Shown: positions 24,926 through 34,380 of the stretch, piece after piece
Layout: the number at the start of each line of letters is the position of its first letter
Position numbering within the stretch: position 1 is the first letter of the stretch
Assembly (NCBI GenBank): GCA_019423635.1
Contig: JAHZBA010000010.1
Location: 18,534-82,533, forward strand
DNA: 64,000 bases
Origin: Clostridiales bacterium
Lineage (GTDB): Bacteria; Bacillota; Clostridia; Oscillospirales; Oscillospiraceae
Reading direction: 5' to 3'
Notes under the pieces: generated by a model
Seen by the model: the letters and a program-made list of their open reading frames with translations, nothing else
Told to the model about the DNA's origin: nothing
The model's database searches: none
Position numbers and translations under genes: made by a program

Positions 24926-25261
24926 ATGGCAAACCGCGTGAGCGTCACCATCTGTGACGAGGAGTACACTCTGGTGGCCGACGAGGCCGCCGCCTACATG
25001 GAGCAGGTTGCCGCCTACGTCAGCGGCAAGATGTCCGAGGTGCTTGCCGGCGCCCGGGTGGGCCGGGCCGACGCCGCCGTGCTCACCGCCGTCAACATCG
25101 CCGACGAGCTCTTCAAGGCCCAGGCCGCCGACGAGAAGCTCCGGGGCCAGATCAAGGGCTATCTGGACGAGGCCGCCAAGGCCCAGAGCGAGGTCAGCGA
25201 GCTGAAGCGGGAGGTCTTCCGCCTCCAGCAGCGGCTGGACAGCCGCGGCAAGTCCAAGTGA
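24926..25261 (+). CDS. zapA: Cell division protein ZapA
   Basis: A 111-residue protein with the ZapA N-terminal pattern NRVSVTICDEEYTLVADEAAAYMEQVAAYV, then a long C-terminal coiled coil (about residues 65-108). ZapA bundles FtsZ filaments at midcell. Its stop overlaps the GTG start of the next gene, so the two are translationally coupled. A U32 gene after zapA is a common Firmicutes arrangement. Confidence 0.93.
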   Translation: MANRVSVTICDEEYTLVADEAAAYMEQVAAYVSGKMSEVLAGARVGRADAAVLTAVNIADELFKAQAADEKLRGQIKGYLDEAAKAQSEVSELKREVFRLQQRLDSRGKSK

Positions 25262-27399
25262 GACCGGAGCTGCTCTGCCCCGCCGGCTCTCCGGAGGCCC
25301 TGCGGGCCGCGGTGCAGTGCGGCGCGGACGCGGTGTATCTGGGCTGGGGGAATTTCAACGCCCGCCGCGGCGCCAAAAACTTCTCCGACGAGGAGTTCGT
25401 CCAGGCCCTCCTCTACTGCCACACCTACGGCGTCCGGGTCTTTTTGACCCTGAACACCCTTTTGACGGACCGGGAGCTGCCCCAGGCGCTGGAGACGGCC
25501 CGGGCCGCCTGCCGCCTGGGGGTGGACGCGGTGCTGATACAGGACTGGGGCCTTCTGGACCTGCTGCGGACCGCTCTGCCGGACCTGCCTCTCCACGCCA
25601 GCACCCAGATGAGCCTCTTCACCGCCGGCGGCGCCAACGAGCTGGCGGGGGACGGCTGTGAGCGGATCGTCCTGGCCCGGGAGTGCTCCCGGGAGGACGT
25701 GGCCGCCATCTGCCGCGGCTGCCCGGCGGAGATCGAGGTCTTCGTCCACGGAGCCCTGTGCATGTGCTACTCCGGCCAGTGCGCCATGAGCGCCATGGTG
25801 GGCGGACGCTCCGGCAACCGGGGCGCCTGCGCCCAGCCCTGCCGCCTGCCCTGCTCCCTGGAGCCCTCCGCCGCCTCCAAAAACGCCCGTTCCCCCGCCG
25901 GGTCCCGGACCCACGCCCTGAGTTTGAAGGACAGCTGTCTGGCCGCCTCCCTCCGGGACATGGCCGCCCTGGGGGTGGCCTGTCTGAAGCTGGAGGGGCG
26001 GATGAAGCGGCCGGAGTATGTGGCCGTGGTCACCGGCGTCTACGCCCGGCTTCTGCGGGAGGACCGGGGGCCCACCCCCGGCGAGCGGAACGCCCTGGAG
26101 CAGGCCTTCTCCCGCTCCGGCTTCACCGACGGCTACTGGCAGGGCCGGCGGGGCCCGGACCTCTTCGGCACCCGGCCCGAAAACGCCCCGGAGCCGAAGG
26201 AGCTCTTTGCCGCCGCCCGGGCCGCCTATGAAAGGGACGACCTCCGCACGGTTCCCGTGCGTTTCACCTGCCGCGTTGCCCCCGGCGTTCCCTGCACCCT
26301 CACCGCGGCGGATCAGGACGGCCACGCCGTCACCGCCGCCGGCCCCGTGCCGGAACCCGCCCGCACCCGCCCCCTGACGGCGGAGGAGGTCTCCGCCCGC
26401 CTGGGAAAGACCGGCGGCACCGCCTACCGCTGCGCATCCGCGGAGACGGAGGTCTCCCCGGGCCTCTCCCTGCCCGCCAGCGCCCTGAACGCCCTGCGGC
26501 GAAGCGCCCTGGCGGCGCTGACGGAGGCCCGCACCGCGCCGCCGGAGCGCCGGGAGTGCCCCGTTCCCCCGCCGCCGGAGGACGACTGCGCCGCCTCCGC
26601 GCCCCGGTTCACCGTCTCCGTGTCCACCCTGGACCAGCTGACGCCGGAGCTTCTGGCCTGCGCCCCCGCCCGGACCTGCGTCCCCCTGGAGCTGCTGGCG
26701 GACCTCTCCGCCCTGCCCGACGGGGACACCGCCTGGTGCGCCGTCCTCCCCCGCGTCTGGCGGGACCGGGACGAGCCCCGGCTGCGCACCTGGCTGGCCC
26801 ACGCCAAATCCCTGGGGGTCTCCGGCGTTCTCCTGGGAAATCTGGGCCAGCTCTCCCTGGTCCGCGATTCCAATCTGTATTTTTATGGGGACTATGGCCT
26901 GAACGTATTCAATTCCCGCGCCCTGGCCTACCTGAAGGCCAAGGGTCTCGCCTCCGCCTGCCTCTCCTTTGAGCTCCGCTTCTCCCAGATCCGGGACCTT
27001 CCCAAGTGCCTCCCGGCGGAGGCCATTGTCTACGGCCGCCTTCCCCTGATGATCACGGAGCACTGCCTGGTGCAAAACGACCGGGGGTGCCGCCTGGATG
27101 CTGCCGGCCCCCTGGTGCCGGCGGAGGCGCCCTGCCGCGGTCCCCACCACCTGCGGGACCGGACCGGCGCCGCCTTCCCCCTGCTCCCGGCCTACGGCCA
27201 CCGGACGGAGGTGCAGAACAGCCGCCCCCTGTGGCTGGCGGACCTGCCGGAGTGGCAGCATCTGGGCCTCGCCTGGGCCCGCCTCCGCTTCACCACGGAG
27301 TCCCCGGCGGAGTGCGCCGCCATCTTCCGTGCCTACCAGACCGGCGCGCCGGCCCCGGAGGCCTTTACCCGGGGCCTCTACCTGCGGGGCGTACAGTGA
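25258..27399 (+). CDS. Peptidase U32 family protein
   Basis: A 713-residue protein. The N-terminal U32 domain shows ELLCPAGSPEALRAAVQCGADAVYLG and HASTQMSLF. It also has the signature EVFVHGALCMCYSGQC, with CSG-containing cysteines and GACAQPCR, then LKLEGRMKRPEYV. The long C-terminal part resembles the DUF3656-containing architecture of RlhA-type enzymes, which hydroxylate 23S rRNA. Whether this one does so is inferred. The start is a GTG overlapping the zapA stop. Confidence 0.9.
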   Translation: MRPELLCPAGSPEALRAAVQCGADAVYLGWGNFNARRGAKNFSDEEFVQALLYCHTYGVRVFLTLNTLLTDRELPQALETARAACRLGVDAVLIQDWGLLDLLRTALPDLPLHASTQMSLFTAGGANELAGDGCERIVLARECSREDVAAICRGCPAEIEVFVHGALCMCYSGQCAMSAMVGGRSGNRGACAQPCRLPCSLEPSAASKNARSPAGSRTHALSLKDSCLAASLRDMAALGVACLKLEGRMKRPEYVAVVTGVYARLLREDRGPTPGERNALEQAFSRSGFTDGYWQGRRGPDLFGTRPENAPEPKELFAAARAAYERDDLRTVPVRFTCRVAPGVPCTLTAADQDGHAVTAAGPVPEPARTRPLTAEEVSARLGKTGGTAYRCASAETEVSPGLSLPASALNALRRSALAALTEARTAPPERRECPVPPPPEDDCAASAPRFTVSVSTLDQLTPELLACAPARTCVPLELLADLSALPDGDTAWCAVLPRVWRDRDEPRLRTWLAHAKSLGVSGVLLGNLGQLSLVRDSNLYFYGDYGLNVFNSRALAYLKAKGLASACLSFELRFSQIRDLPKCLPAEAIVYGRLPLMITEHCLVQNDRGCRLDAAGPLVPAEAPCRGPHHLRDRTGAAFPLLPAYGHRTEVQNSRPLWLADLPEWQHLGLAWARLRFTTESPAECAAIFRAYQTGAPAPEAFTRGLYLRGVQ

Positions 27400-27480
27400 C
27401 CCCGCGGCGCCCTCCGGTTAAATCCAACTCGTATTTCTCTCCTTAAAAATTACATTTAGTATCATTTCACGGAGTTTATC

Positions 27481-27912
27481 ATGGTAGAAATCAAGGTAAA
27501 ATATTTCACGACGGACCTGGAGCCCCTGTGCTACGTGGACGGAAAATCCGACTGGATCGACCTCCACGCCGCGGAGGAGGTCACCCTGCACGCCGGGGAG
27601 TTCCGCCTGATCCCCCTGGGGGTGGCCATCGCCCTGCCGGCGGGCTACGAGGCCCACATCACCCCCCGCAGCTCCACCTTCCGCCGCTACGGCATCCTCC
27701 AGACCAACTCCATGGGGGTGGTGGACGGGTCCTTCTGCGGCGACGGGGACCAGTGGCACATGCCGGTCTACGCCACCCGGGACGTGACCATTGAGAAGAA
27801 CGCCCGCATCTGTCAGTTCCGCATCATGGAGAACCAGCCGCCTCTGACCTTTGTCACGGTGGACCATCTGGAGGGGCCTGACCGGGGCGGCTTCGGCTCC
27901 ACGGGAAAGTGA
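27481..27912 (+). CDS. dut: dUTP diphosphatase
   Basis: This 143-residue enzyme hydrolyses dUTP to dUMP, keeping uracil out of DNA. Motifs of the trimeric dUTPase fold are visible: LIPLGVAIALPAGYEAHITPRSS, TNSMGVVDGSFCGD, and the C-terminal phosphate-binding RGGFGSTGK. ATG 27481 lacks a strong AGGAGG but has GGAG at the correct distance. It is followed 9 bp later by maf. Confidence 0.93.
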   Translation: MVEIKVKYFTTDLEPLCYVDGKSDWIDLHAAEEVTLHAGEFRLIPLGVAIALPAGYEAHITPRSSTFRRYGILQTNSMGVVDGSFCGDGDQWHMPVYATRDVTIEKNARICQFRIMENQPPLTFVTVDHLEGPDRGGFGSTGK

Positions 27913-27921
27913 GGCGGCTCT

Positions 27922-28491
27922 ATGGCGAAGATTATTTTGGCCTCCGCCTCTCCCCGGCGGCAGGCCCTGCTGGGGCAGATCGGCATCACGGACTTTGAAA
28001 TCCGCCTCCCCGACGTGGACGAGTCCTTTCCCCCGGACCTCTCCCCCGCCCAAACCGTGGAGATGCTCTCCCGGCGGAAGGCGGAGGCGGTGCCCTGCGC
28101 CCCGGAGGAGATCGTCATCGCCGCCGACACCATGGTCTTTCTGGACGACAGGCGCCTGGGCAAGCCCGCGGACGGGACGGACGCCCTGCGGATGCTCCAG
28201 TCCCTCCGGGGCCGGCGGCACACGGTCTGCACCGGGGTGACCCTGCGTCAGGGGGACCGCTTCCTCACGCAGAGCGAGGCCACGGAGGTGCTCTTCCGCA
28301 CCGCCTCCGACGCGGAGCTCCGGGCCTATGTGCGTACCGGCGAACCCCTGGACAAGGCCGGGTCCTACGGCATCCAGGGCATGGGCGCCCTGCTGGTGGA
28401 GCGCATCCACGGCGATTACTTCAACGTCATGGGCCTCCCCCTGCTCCGCCTGTCCCGGATGCTGGCGGAATTCGGCGTCCACCTGCTGTGA
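27922..28491 (+). CDS. maf: Maf-family nucleotide pyrophosphatase
   Basis: The 189-residue Maf protein hydrolyses non-canonical nucleoside triphosphates and is linked to septum control. Motifs SASPRRQALL, VIAADTMVFLD, LGKPADG and KAGSYGIQGMG are clear. It lies directly upstream of mreC, the classical maf-mreCD context in Firmicutes. A parS site lies between maf and mreC. Confidence 0.95.
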   Translation: MAKIILASASPRRQALLGQIGITDFEIRLPDVDESFPPDLSPAQTVEMLSRRKAEAVPCAPEEIVIAADTMVFLDDRRLGKPADGTDALRMLQSLRGRRHTVCTGVTLRQGDRFLTQSEATEVLFRTASDAELRAYVRTGEPLDKAGSYGIQGMGALLVERIHGDYFNVMGLPLLRLSRMLAEFGVHLL

Positions 28492-28513
28492 AGGCAGGCC
28501 GCCCTTCCCCGGC

Positions 28514-28529
28514 TGTTTCACGTGAAACA
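28514..28529. promoter_or_regulatory. parS: parS site 1 (intact)
   Basis: A perfect 16-bp TGTTTCACGTGAAACA palindrome, the consensus ParB-binding centromere site of Firmicutes. It is the farthest left parS in the window. Confidence 0.97.
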
Positions 28530-28605
28530 TTCCAAACCCGCCGGCGGAGGCGGCGCTCCCTCCTCCCCGGCACCTGATCCCTCCTGATTCGTAGAGAGGT
28601 TTTCC

Positions 28606-29442
28606 GTGAAGAATTTTTTGAAGAACAACGGACTCTGGGTGCTCTTTGCCGCGGCGGTGATCTCCGTGGCTCTGGCACTGCTGTCCTTTTTCAGCAACAC
28701 CTCCTCCCCCCTGACCAATCTGGTCAACACCGTCTCCGCCCCCTTCCGCTCCGCCTACACGGCCGTGGCCACCTGGTTCAACGACAAGCAGAACTACTAC
28801 CGGGACACCACGGATCTCCTGGCGGAGAACGCCGACCTGAAGCGGCAGATTGCGGAGATGGAGGCGGAGATCCGCCAGGCCCGGGCCGACAGCGCGGAAA
28901 ATGAGCGGCTCAAGGAGCTCCTGGGGCTCCAGGAGGAGCGGCCCGGCCTAATGGAGGACATCGTCCTGTGTACGGTAACGGAGCACACCGCCACCAACTG
29001 GGCCGCCACCCTGACCATCGACCGGGGCACCAACGACGGCCTGGAGGTGGGCGACTGCGTGATTGACGAGACCGGGGCCATGGTGGGCTCCATCCGGGAG
29101 GTGGGGAGCAACTGGGCCACGGTGCTGACCCTGGTGGACACGGACACCTCCCTGGGCGCCCAGGTCTTCCGCACCGGCGATCTGGGCCTGGCCCAGGGGA
29201 GCTTCTCCCTGATGGGCAGCAACCGCCTGCGGCTGGACTACCTGCCCGCCGACTGCACGCTCCTGGGCGGGGACCTGGTGGTCACCAGCGGCCTGGGGGG
29301 CTATTACCCGGCGGAGCTGGTGATCGGCTCCGTGGAGGAGATGCAGATGGACGACTCCGGCGCGGCCGCCTATGCCATCCTGATCCCCGCCGCGGACTTC
29401 GACGCCCTCCAGCAGGTGATTGTCATCCGCTCCTTCTCCTGA
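28606..29442 (+). CDS. mreC: Rod shape-determining protein MreC
   Basis: A 278-residue protein with one N-terminal membrane helix (GLWVLFAAAVISVALALLSFF), a coiled coil (about residues 65-110, ending NERLKELLGL), and the beta-rich MreC domain (TIDRGTNDGLEVGDCVI, GLGGYYPAELVIGSV). It scaffolds the elongasome outside the membrane. The start is a GTG at 28606 with AGAGAGG upstream. It is followed by mreD and mrdA. Confidence 0.95.
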   Translation: MKNFLKNNGLWVLFAAAVISVALALLSFFSNTSSPLTNLVNTVSAPFRSAYTAVATWFNDKQNYYRDTTDLLAENADLKRQIAEMEAEIRQARADSAENERLKELLGLQEERPGLMEDIVLCTVTEHTATNWAATLTIDRGTNDGLEVGDCVIDETGAMVGSIREVGSNWATVLTLVDTDTSLGAQVFRTGDLGLAQGSFSLMGSNRLRLDYLPADCTLLGGDLVVTSGLGGYYPAELVIGSVEEMQMDDSGAAAYAILIPAADFDALQQVIVIRSFS

Positions 29443-29485
29443 GCGGGGCGCCCCCCTTCCATTTCACGCTGCAAAGGAGGCCTCT

Positions 29486-30001
29486 ATGCTTGCCCGCACC
29501 GCCACGATTTTAAAGTGGACCCTCTACGCCGCGGCGGCGGCGCTGTGTCTTCTGATCCAGGGGGCCCTTCTCCAGCGGATCACCGTCTGGGGCGTGATTC
29601 CCTTTCTCTATCCGCTCCTGGCGGCCATTCCCGCCACCTATGAGTCCCCCCGCTCCGCCGCCATCTTCGCTCTGTGCCTGGGGGTGCTGTGCGACCTGCT
29701 GCTGCCGGAGCCGATTCCGTGTCTGTTCACCCTGCTCTTCCCCCTGATCGGCCTCTGCGCCTCCCTGCTGTCCCGAAGCCTTCTGCCGGCCGGCTTTTTC
29801 TGCTCTTTGACGGCGGGCACGGCGGCCTTCCTGATCATAGACGGCTTCCGCTGCTTTGCCCTGTGGATGACCGGGCGGCCGGCCTGGCAGGCCGGGGGCT
29901 TTTTGATGGTGCGGGAGTTCTCCGTCACCGCCCCCCTGATCCTGCCCATGACGCTGCTGTTCCGCGGCGTGGCCCACAGGGCCCGGCGGCTCTACGACTG
30001 A
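29486..30001 (+). CDS. mreD: Rod shape-determining protein MreD
   Basis: The 171-residue protein has about five membrane segments and the MreD hallmark of a first helix containing LLIQGALLQRI, then GVLCDLLLPEPIPCLFTLLFPLIG. It links MreC with the cytoplasmic elongasome. An AAAGGAGG precedes the ATG at 29486. mreC-mreD-mrdA clearly form one operon. Confidence 0.92.
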   Translation: MLARTATILKWTLYAAAAALCLLIQGALLQRITVWGVIPFLYPLLAAIPATYESPRSAAIFALCLGVLCDLLLPEPIPCLFTLLFPLIGLCASLLSRSLLPAGFFCSLTAGTAAFLIIDGFRCFALWMTGRPAWQAGGFLMVREFSVTAPLILPMTLLFRGVAHRARRLYD

Positions 30002-30052
30002 CCGGCCGCCTCTCACCCCACTCCATCCATGCAATTCACAAAGGAGTCCCTC

Positions 30053-32263
30053 ATGAAAGACAAGCGCCTTCCCCGTCTTTTGACCCTGGCAGGCCTCCTC
30101 CTGGCGATTCTGCTGGCCTATCTCTTTGTGCTCTATGATCTCCAGGTGAACCAGCACGAGAGCTTTCTCTCCCTCTCCGCCCACTCCATCGCCCGGCCGG
30201 AGACCATCGAGGCCTCCCGGGGCATTCTCACGGACCGCAAGGGCCGGCCCCTGGTCTCCAACAGCTCCGTGTACAACCTGGTCTTTGACACCAGCCTCCT
30301 GCGCCAGGGGCAGGACCAGAACGAGGCCATCCTGCGCCTGCTGGAGCTGTGCCAGCAGGAGGGCCGCACCTGGACCGATTCGCTCCCCATCTCCCGGACG
30401 GCGCCCTTCACCTATACCCTGGAGGACTCCACGGAGGACCAGCGGCTGCGGTTTCTCAGCTACCTCCGGACCTTTGACAAATCCGCCGCCGCCCTGAACG
30501 ATTACATTCTGGGCCATCCGGAGCTGGCGGTGCTCCCGGCGGAGGGGGAGGAGGACTATCTGACGCCAGAAGAGGAGGCCGCCCTCTCCTCCAGGCAGCT
30601 GGCCAAGCGGCTGCTGGACTATCTCCCCGGCTCCGCCGTCACCGCCTCCTTTTTGAAAGACGCGGGGCTCGGGGCCGAGAGCGTGCTGCTGATGCTCCGC
30701 AACGACCTGGAGCTCCCCGCCTCCTTCGCCCTGACCCAGACCCGGCAGGTGCTGGGCATCCGCTATGAGCTGGCCCTCCGCCGCCTCACCGGCTACACGG
30801 ACATTACGCTCACGGAGGACGTGGACATCACCTTCATCTCCCTGGTCAGCGACGGCGGCTACGCCGGGGCCAAGGTGGTCCGCTCCACCACCCGGCAGTA
30901 TGAGACCACCTGGGCCGCCCACATTCTGGGCACCACCGGCCCCCTGTGGAAGGAGGATCTGGAAAACCCCCTCTACCAGGACTACCCCATGAACGCCACC
31001 GTGGGCCGAAGCGGCGCGGAGGCCGCCTTTGAGGCCTACCTCCGGGGCAAGGACGGCCGCCGGGTGGTCTCCACCAACGAAGACGGCAAGATCACCGGCC
31101 AGTTCTACGAGGTCGAGCCGGAGCCCGGCAGCACGGTGGAGCTGACCATCGACCTGGACTTCCAGCAGTTCGTGGAGGAGACCCTGGCGGAGGCCGTGGA
31201 GGACATGAACGCCGCAGACCAGCGCAAGGGCAAGGACGACTGGGAGGAGCGGGGCGCCGCCGCCGTGGTGGAGCTGGTGAACAGCGGGGAGCTGCTGGCC
31301 CTGGCCAGCTATCCCACCTACGATCTCTCCACCTTCCGCCAGAGCGAGGTCTGGGCGGAGCTGAACGCCGACCCCGCCACCCCCATGAACAACCGGGCCA
31401 CCACCGGTCTCTACGCCCCCGGCTCCACCTTAAAGCCTCTCACCGCCGTGGCGGCCCTGGAGGAGGGGCTCATCACCACCACCACCCGCATCCGGGACAC
31501 CGGCCACTGGTCCTATCCCGGCGACGAGTCCGGCGTGGGCTTCAACTGCTGGCACCGCGCCGGCCACGGCTACCTGAACGTCTCCCAGGCCATCACCAAC
31601 TCCTGCAACTACTTCTTCGGGGAGATGGGCTACCAGCTGGGCATGGAGAAACTCCGGGAGTACCTGACATCCTTCGGCCTGGGGGACCACACCGGCATCG
31701 AGCTGGGGGAGTACACCGGAGACCTGCCGGAAAACCCCCCGGGCCAGGACCAGGCCCCCTGGGCGGGCTTCGGCCAGGCCAACCAGCGCTACACCCCCGT
31801 CCAGCTGGCCAACTACATCGCCACCCTCCTCTCCGGCGGCCAGCACCGGGAAGCCCACCTGCTGAAAACCGTCAAGAGCTACGACAACTCCGAGGTGGTG
31901 GCCGTGGGCAACACGGACCCGGTGAACCTCGTCCCCATGAAGGACTCCACCCTGGAGGCCGTGAAGAAGGGCATGTATGACCTGACCACCAAGGGGGCCC
32001 TGGCCCCGTATTTCCGCACTTGCGTGGTCTCCGCCGGCGCCAAGACCGGCACGGCCCAGGTGGGCGCCAACCTCACCAACAACGGCGTCTTCGTCTGCTT
32101 TGCCCCCTACGAGGACCCGGAGATCGCCGTGTCCATTGTGATTGAAAAGGGCGGCTCCGGCGCGGCCCTGGCCTCCACCGCCGTCAAGATCATCAACGAG
32201 TACTTTGCCTCCCGGGAGGACGAGGCCGCGGAGATCACCGGCGAAAATCAGCTGCTGGCCTGA
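30053..32263 (+). CDS. mrdA: Penicillin-binding protein 2 (elongation transpeptidase)
   Basis: A 736-residue class B PBP with an N-terminal membrane helix (LLTLAGLLLAILLAYLFVLYDL), a dimerisation domain with ASRGILTDRKGRPL, and a transpeptidase domain. The active-site motifs are STLK (in APGSTLKPLTAV), SCN (in ITNSCNYFFGEMGYQLG) and KTG (in GAKTGTAQVG). It cross-links peptidoglycan during elongation. The ATG at 30053 is preferred because AAAGGAG lies just upstream; an in-frame ATG 24 bp earlier lacks one. Confidence 0.95.
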   Translation: MKDKRLPRLLTLAGLLLAILLAYLFVLYDLQVNQHESFLSLSAHSIARPETIEASRGILTDRKGRPLVSNSSVYNLVFDTSLLRQGQDQNEAILRLLELCQQEGRTWTDSLPISRTAPFTYTLEDSTEDQRLRFLSYLRTFDKSAAALNDYILGHPELAVLPAEGEEDYLTPEEEAALSSRQLAKRLLDYLPGSAVTASFLKDAGLGAESVLLMLRNDLELPASFALTQTRQVLGIRYELALRRLTGYTDITLTEDVDITFISLVSDGGYAGAKVVRSTTRQYETTWAAHILGTTGPLWKEDLENPLYQDYPMNATVGRSGAEAAFEAYLRGKDGRRVVSTNEDGKITGQFYEVEPEPGSTVELTIDLDFQQFVEETLAEAVEDMNAADQRKGKDDWEERGAAAVVELVNSGELLALASYPTYDLSTFRQSEVWAELNADPATPMNNRATTGLYAPGSTLKPLTAVAALEEGLITTTTRIRDTGHWSYPGDESGVGFNCWHRAGHGYLNVSQAITNSCNYFFGEMGYQLGMEKLREYLTSFGLGDHTGIELGEYTGDLPENPPGQDQAPWAGFGQANQRYTPVQLANYIATLLSGGQHREAHLLKTVKSYDNSEVVAVGNTDPVNLVPMKDSTLEAVKKGMYDLTTKGALAPYFRTCVVSAGAKTGTAQVGANLTNNGVFVCFAPYEDPEIAVSIVIEKGGSGAALASTAVKIINEYFASREDEAAEITGENQLLA

Positions 32264-32365
32264 CACGGAGACGGGTACCGGTCCGCCGGACTCCCCGGAA
32301 CCGGCCGTCTCCCCGCGGAGCCCCGGACCTCCTCCGGGCCAATCTCCCCGAGCCCCGGCAGCCGA

Positions 32366-32381
32366 TGTTTCACGTGAAACA
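32366..32381. promoter_or_regulatory. parS: parS site 2 (intact)
   Basis: Perfect 16-bp parS palindrome between mrdA and the GH13 gene. Confidence 0.97.
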
Positions 32382-32404
32382 CCTCAACAAGGAGCGATGA
32401 CTTT

Positions 32405-34273
32405 ATGAGTGAACCCTTTGTCTTTGATCCCCGCTATCCCCTGTGCAAATCCCCCTTTGGGGCCGTCTCCTGCGGCACGGAGGTCCTTCTCCGCTGCCGT
32501 CCCCTGGCCGCGGAGGGCTTCACCCACTGCGCCCTGGTCTATCAGACGGAGTTTGCCGGCACGGAGCAGGAAACAGAGATGGCCCCCGCCGGCACGGAGG
32601 GCGACCGGGTCTGCTTCACCCTGTCCCTCCCCGCCCCGGCGGAGCCGGACCTGGTGTGGTATCACTTCCGCCTCTGGCGGGACGACGGGTCCGGCTGCGT
32701 GCTGGACAAAACCGGCTACCGCAGCGACGGGCAGGTGCTGCCCTGGCAGATGACGGTGTACCGGGAGAGCCACACGCCGGACTGGTACGGCAGGGGCGTC
32801 ACCTATCAGATCTTCCCGGATCGCTTCTGCCGCCTGGAGCTTCCGGACCCCGCCGGCATGGTCGGCGGCCGCTGGGTCCACGAGGACTGGAACGAGGAGC
32901 CCGTCTGGCGGCCCGACGAGCACGGGGAGTTCTGGAACCGGGACTTCTTCGGCGGGTCCCTGAAGGGCGTGGCCTCCCGGCTGGACTATCTGAAGGAGCT
33001 GGGGGTGGACACCATCTACTTCTGCCCCATCTTTGAGTCCGCCTCCAACCACCGCTATAACACGGCGGACTACCTGCGGATCGACCCCATGCTGGGCACG
33101 GAGGAGGATTTCCGCGCCCTCTGCGCCCAGGCCAAAGAGCGGGGCATTCGGGTGATTCTGGACGGCGTGTTCAACCACACCGGCTCCCAGAGCCGCTACT
33201 TCAACGCCGACGGCTTCTACCCCACCGCCGGCGCGGCCCAGAGCCAGGACAGCCCCTATTACGACTGGTTCTGGTTCCACCCCTGGCCCACGGACTACGA
33301 CGCCTGGTGGGGGATCAAGACCCTGCCCGCCGTTCGGGAGGACAGCCCCGGCTATCTGGATTATATGATTGAAAGCCCGGACTCCGTGGTCCGCCACTGG
33401 CTGAGGGCCGGCGCCTCCGGCTGGCGGCTGGACGTGGCCGACGAGCTGCCGGACTGGTTCATTGAGAAGATCCGCACCGCCGTGGAGGAGACGGACCCGG
33501 AGGCCCTTTTGATCGGCGAGGTCTGGGAGGACGCCAGCACCAAGATCGCCTACTCCCAGCGGCGGCGCTATCTCCTGGGCAGCGAGCTCCACGGGGTGAT
33601 GAACTACCCCTTCCGCAACGCGCTGCTGGCCTATCTCCAGGGGGCCGACGCCGACTACTTCCGGGAGACCATGGAGACCCTGCGGGAGAACTACCCGAAG
33701 GCGGCCTTCTACAGCCTCATGAACTTCCTGGGCACCCACGACACCCCCCGGGTCCTGACGGTTCTGGGCGGCGGGCAGGCGCCGTCCACCCGGGAGGAGC
33801 TGGCCGCCTTCCGCCTCTCCCCCGCCCAGCTGGAGCGGGGCGTGGCCCTGGTGAAGCTGGCGGCGCTGGTGCTGTTCACCTTCCCCGGCTCTCCCACCGT
33901 CTACTACGGCGACGAGGCCGGTATGGAGGGCTGGGGGGACCCCCTGAACCGGGGCACCTACCCCTGGGGCCGGGAGAAGCCGGAGCTTCTGGCCCGCTTC
34001 GCCCTGCTGGGCCGCCTGCGGCACCAGTACGAGGCATTGCAGCAGGGCGATCTCCGGTGGGCCTACACCGCCGGGTCCCTGCTGGCCTACACCCGGACTT
34101 GGGAGGACGTCACCCTGGCCACGGTGGTAAACCGGGGCGGCGAGGAGACCGTGTTCTCCCTGCCCTGGTCCGCGCCCTGCGCAAAGGACCTGCTCACCGG
34201 GCAGGAGTTCCACTCCGCTGACGGCTGGCTGCGGCTGCCTCTGGCGGCGCGAAGCGGCCTGCTGCTGATCTGA
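32405..34273 (+). CDS. GH13 family alpha-glucan hydrolase (neopullulanase/maltodextrinase-like)
   Basis: This 622-residue cytoplasmic enzyme has an N-terminal CBM34-like beta domain (about 1-120). The catalytic (beta/alpha)8 barrel has the GH13 regions GVFNHTG, GWRLDVADELP (nucleophile Asp near 342), LIGEVWED (acid Glu near 370) and FLGTHDTPR (near 443). No signal peptide is present. It probably degrades maltodextrins or glycogen fragments. It sits alone among parS sites and is likely transcribed by itself. Confidence 0.92.
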   Translation: MSEPFVFDPRYPLCKSPFGAVSCGTEVLLRCRPLAAEGFTHCALVYQTEFAGTEQETEMAPAGTEGDRVCFTLSLPAPAEPDLVWYHFRLWRDDGSGCVLDKTGYRSDGQVLPWQMTVYRESHTPDWYGRGVTYQIFPDRFCRLELPDPAGMVGGRWVHEDWNEEPVWRPDEHGEFWNRDFFGGSLKGVASRLDYLKELGVDTIYFCPIFESASNHRYNTADYLRIDPMLGTEEDFRALCAQAKERGIRVILDGVFNHTGSQSRYFNADGFYPTAGAAQSQDSPYYDWFWFHPWPTDYDAWWGIKTLPAVREDSPGYLDYMIESPDSVVRHWLRAGASGWRLDVADELPDWFIEKIRTAVEETDPEALLIGEVWEDASTKIAYSQRRRYLLGSELHGVMNYPFRNALLAYLQGADADYFRETMETLRENYPKAAFYSLMNFLGTHDTPRVLTVLGGGQAPSTREELAAFRLSPAQLERGVALVKLAALVLFTFPGSPTVYYGDEAGMEGWGDPLNRGTYPWGREKPELLARFALLGRLRHQYEALQQGDLRWAYTAGSLLAYTRTWEDVTLATVVNRGGEETVFSLPWSAPCAKDLLTGQEFHSADGWLRLPLAARSGLLLI

Positions 34274-34287
34274 GAATCTGTGGAAGA

Positions 34288-34303
34288 TGTTTCACGTGAA
34301 ACA
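34288..34303. promoter_or_regulatory. parS: parS site 3 (intact)
   Basis: Perfect parS palindrome 14 bp after the GH13 stop codon. Confidence 0.97.
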
Positions 34304-34331
34304 ATCCCGCCCTCCCCTGCCGGGAACGGGA

Positions 34332-34347
34332 TGTTTCACGTGAAACA
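34332..34347. promoter_or_regulatory. parS: parS site 4 (intact)
   Basis: Perfect parS palindrome starting 44 bp after the start of site 3. The closely spaced pair may form the densest ParB loading point. Confidence 0.97.
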
Positions 34348-34380
34348 TTTTTATGGGAACAGGCGGGCGGCCTCTCCGTG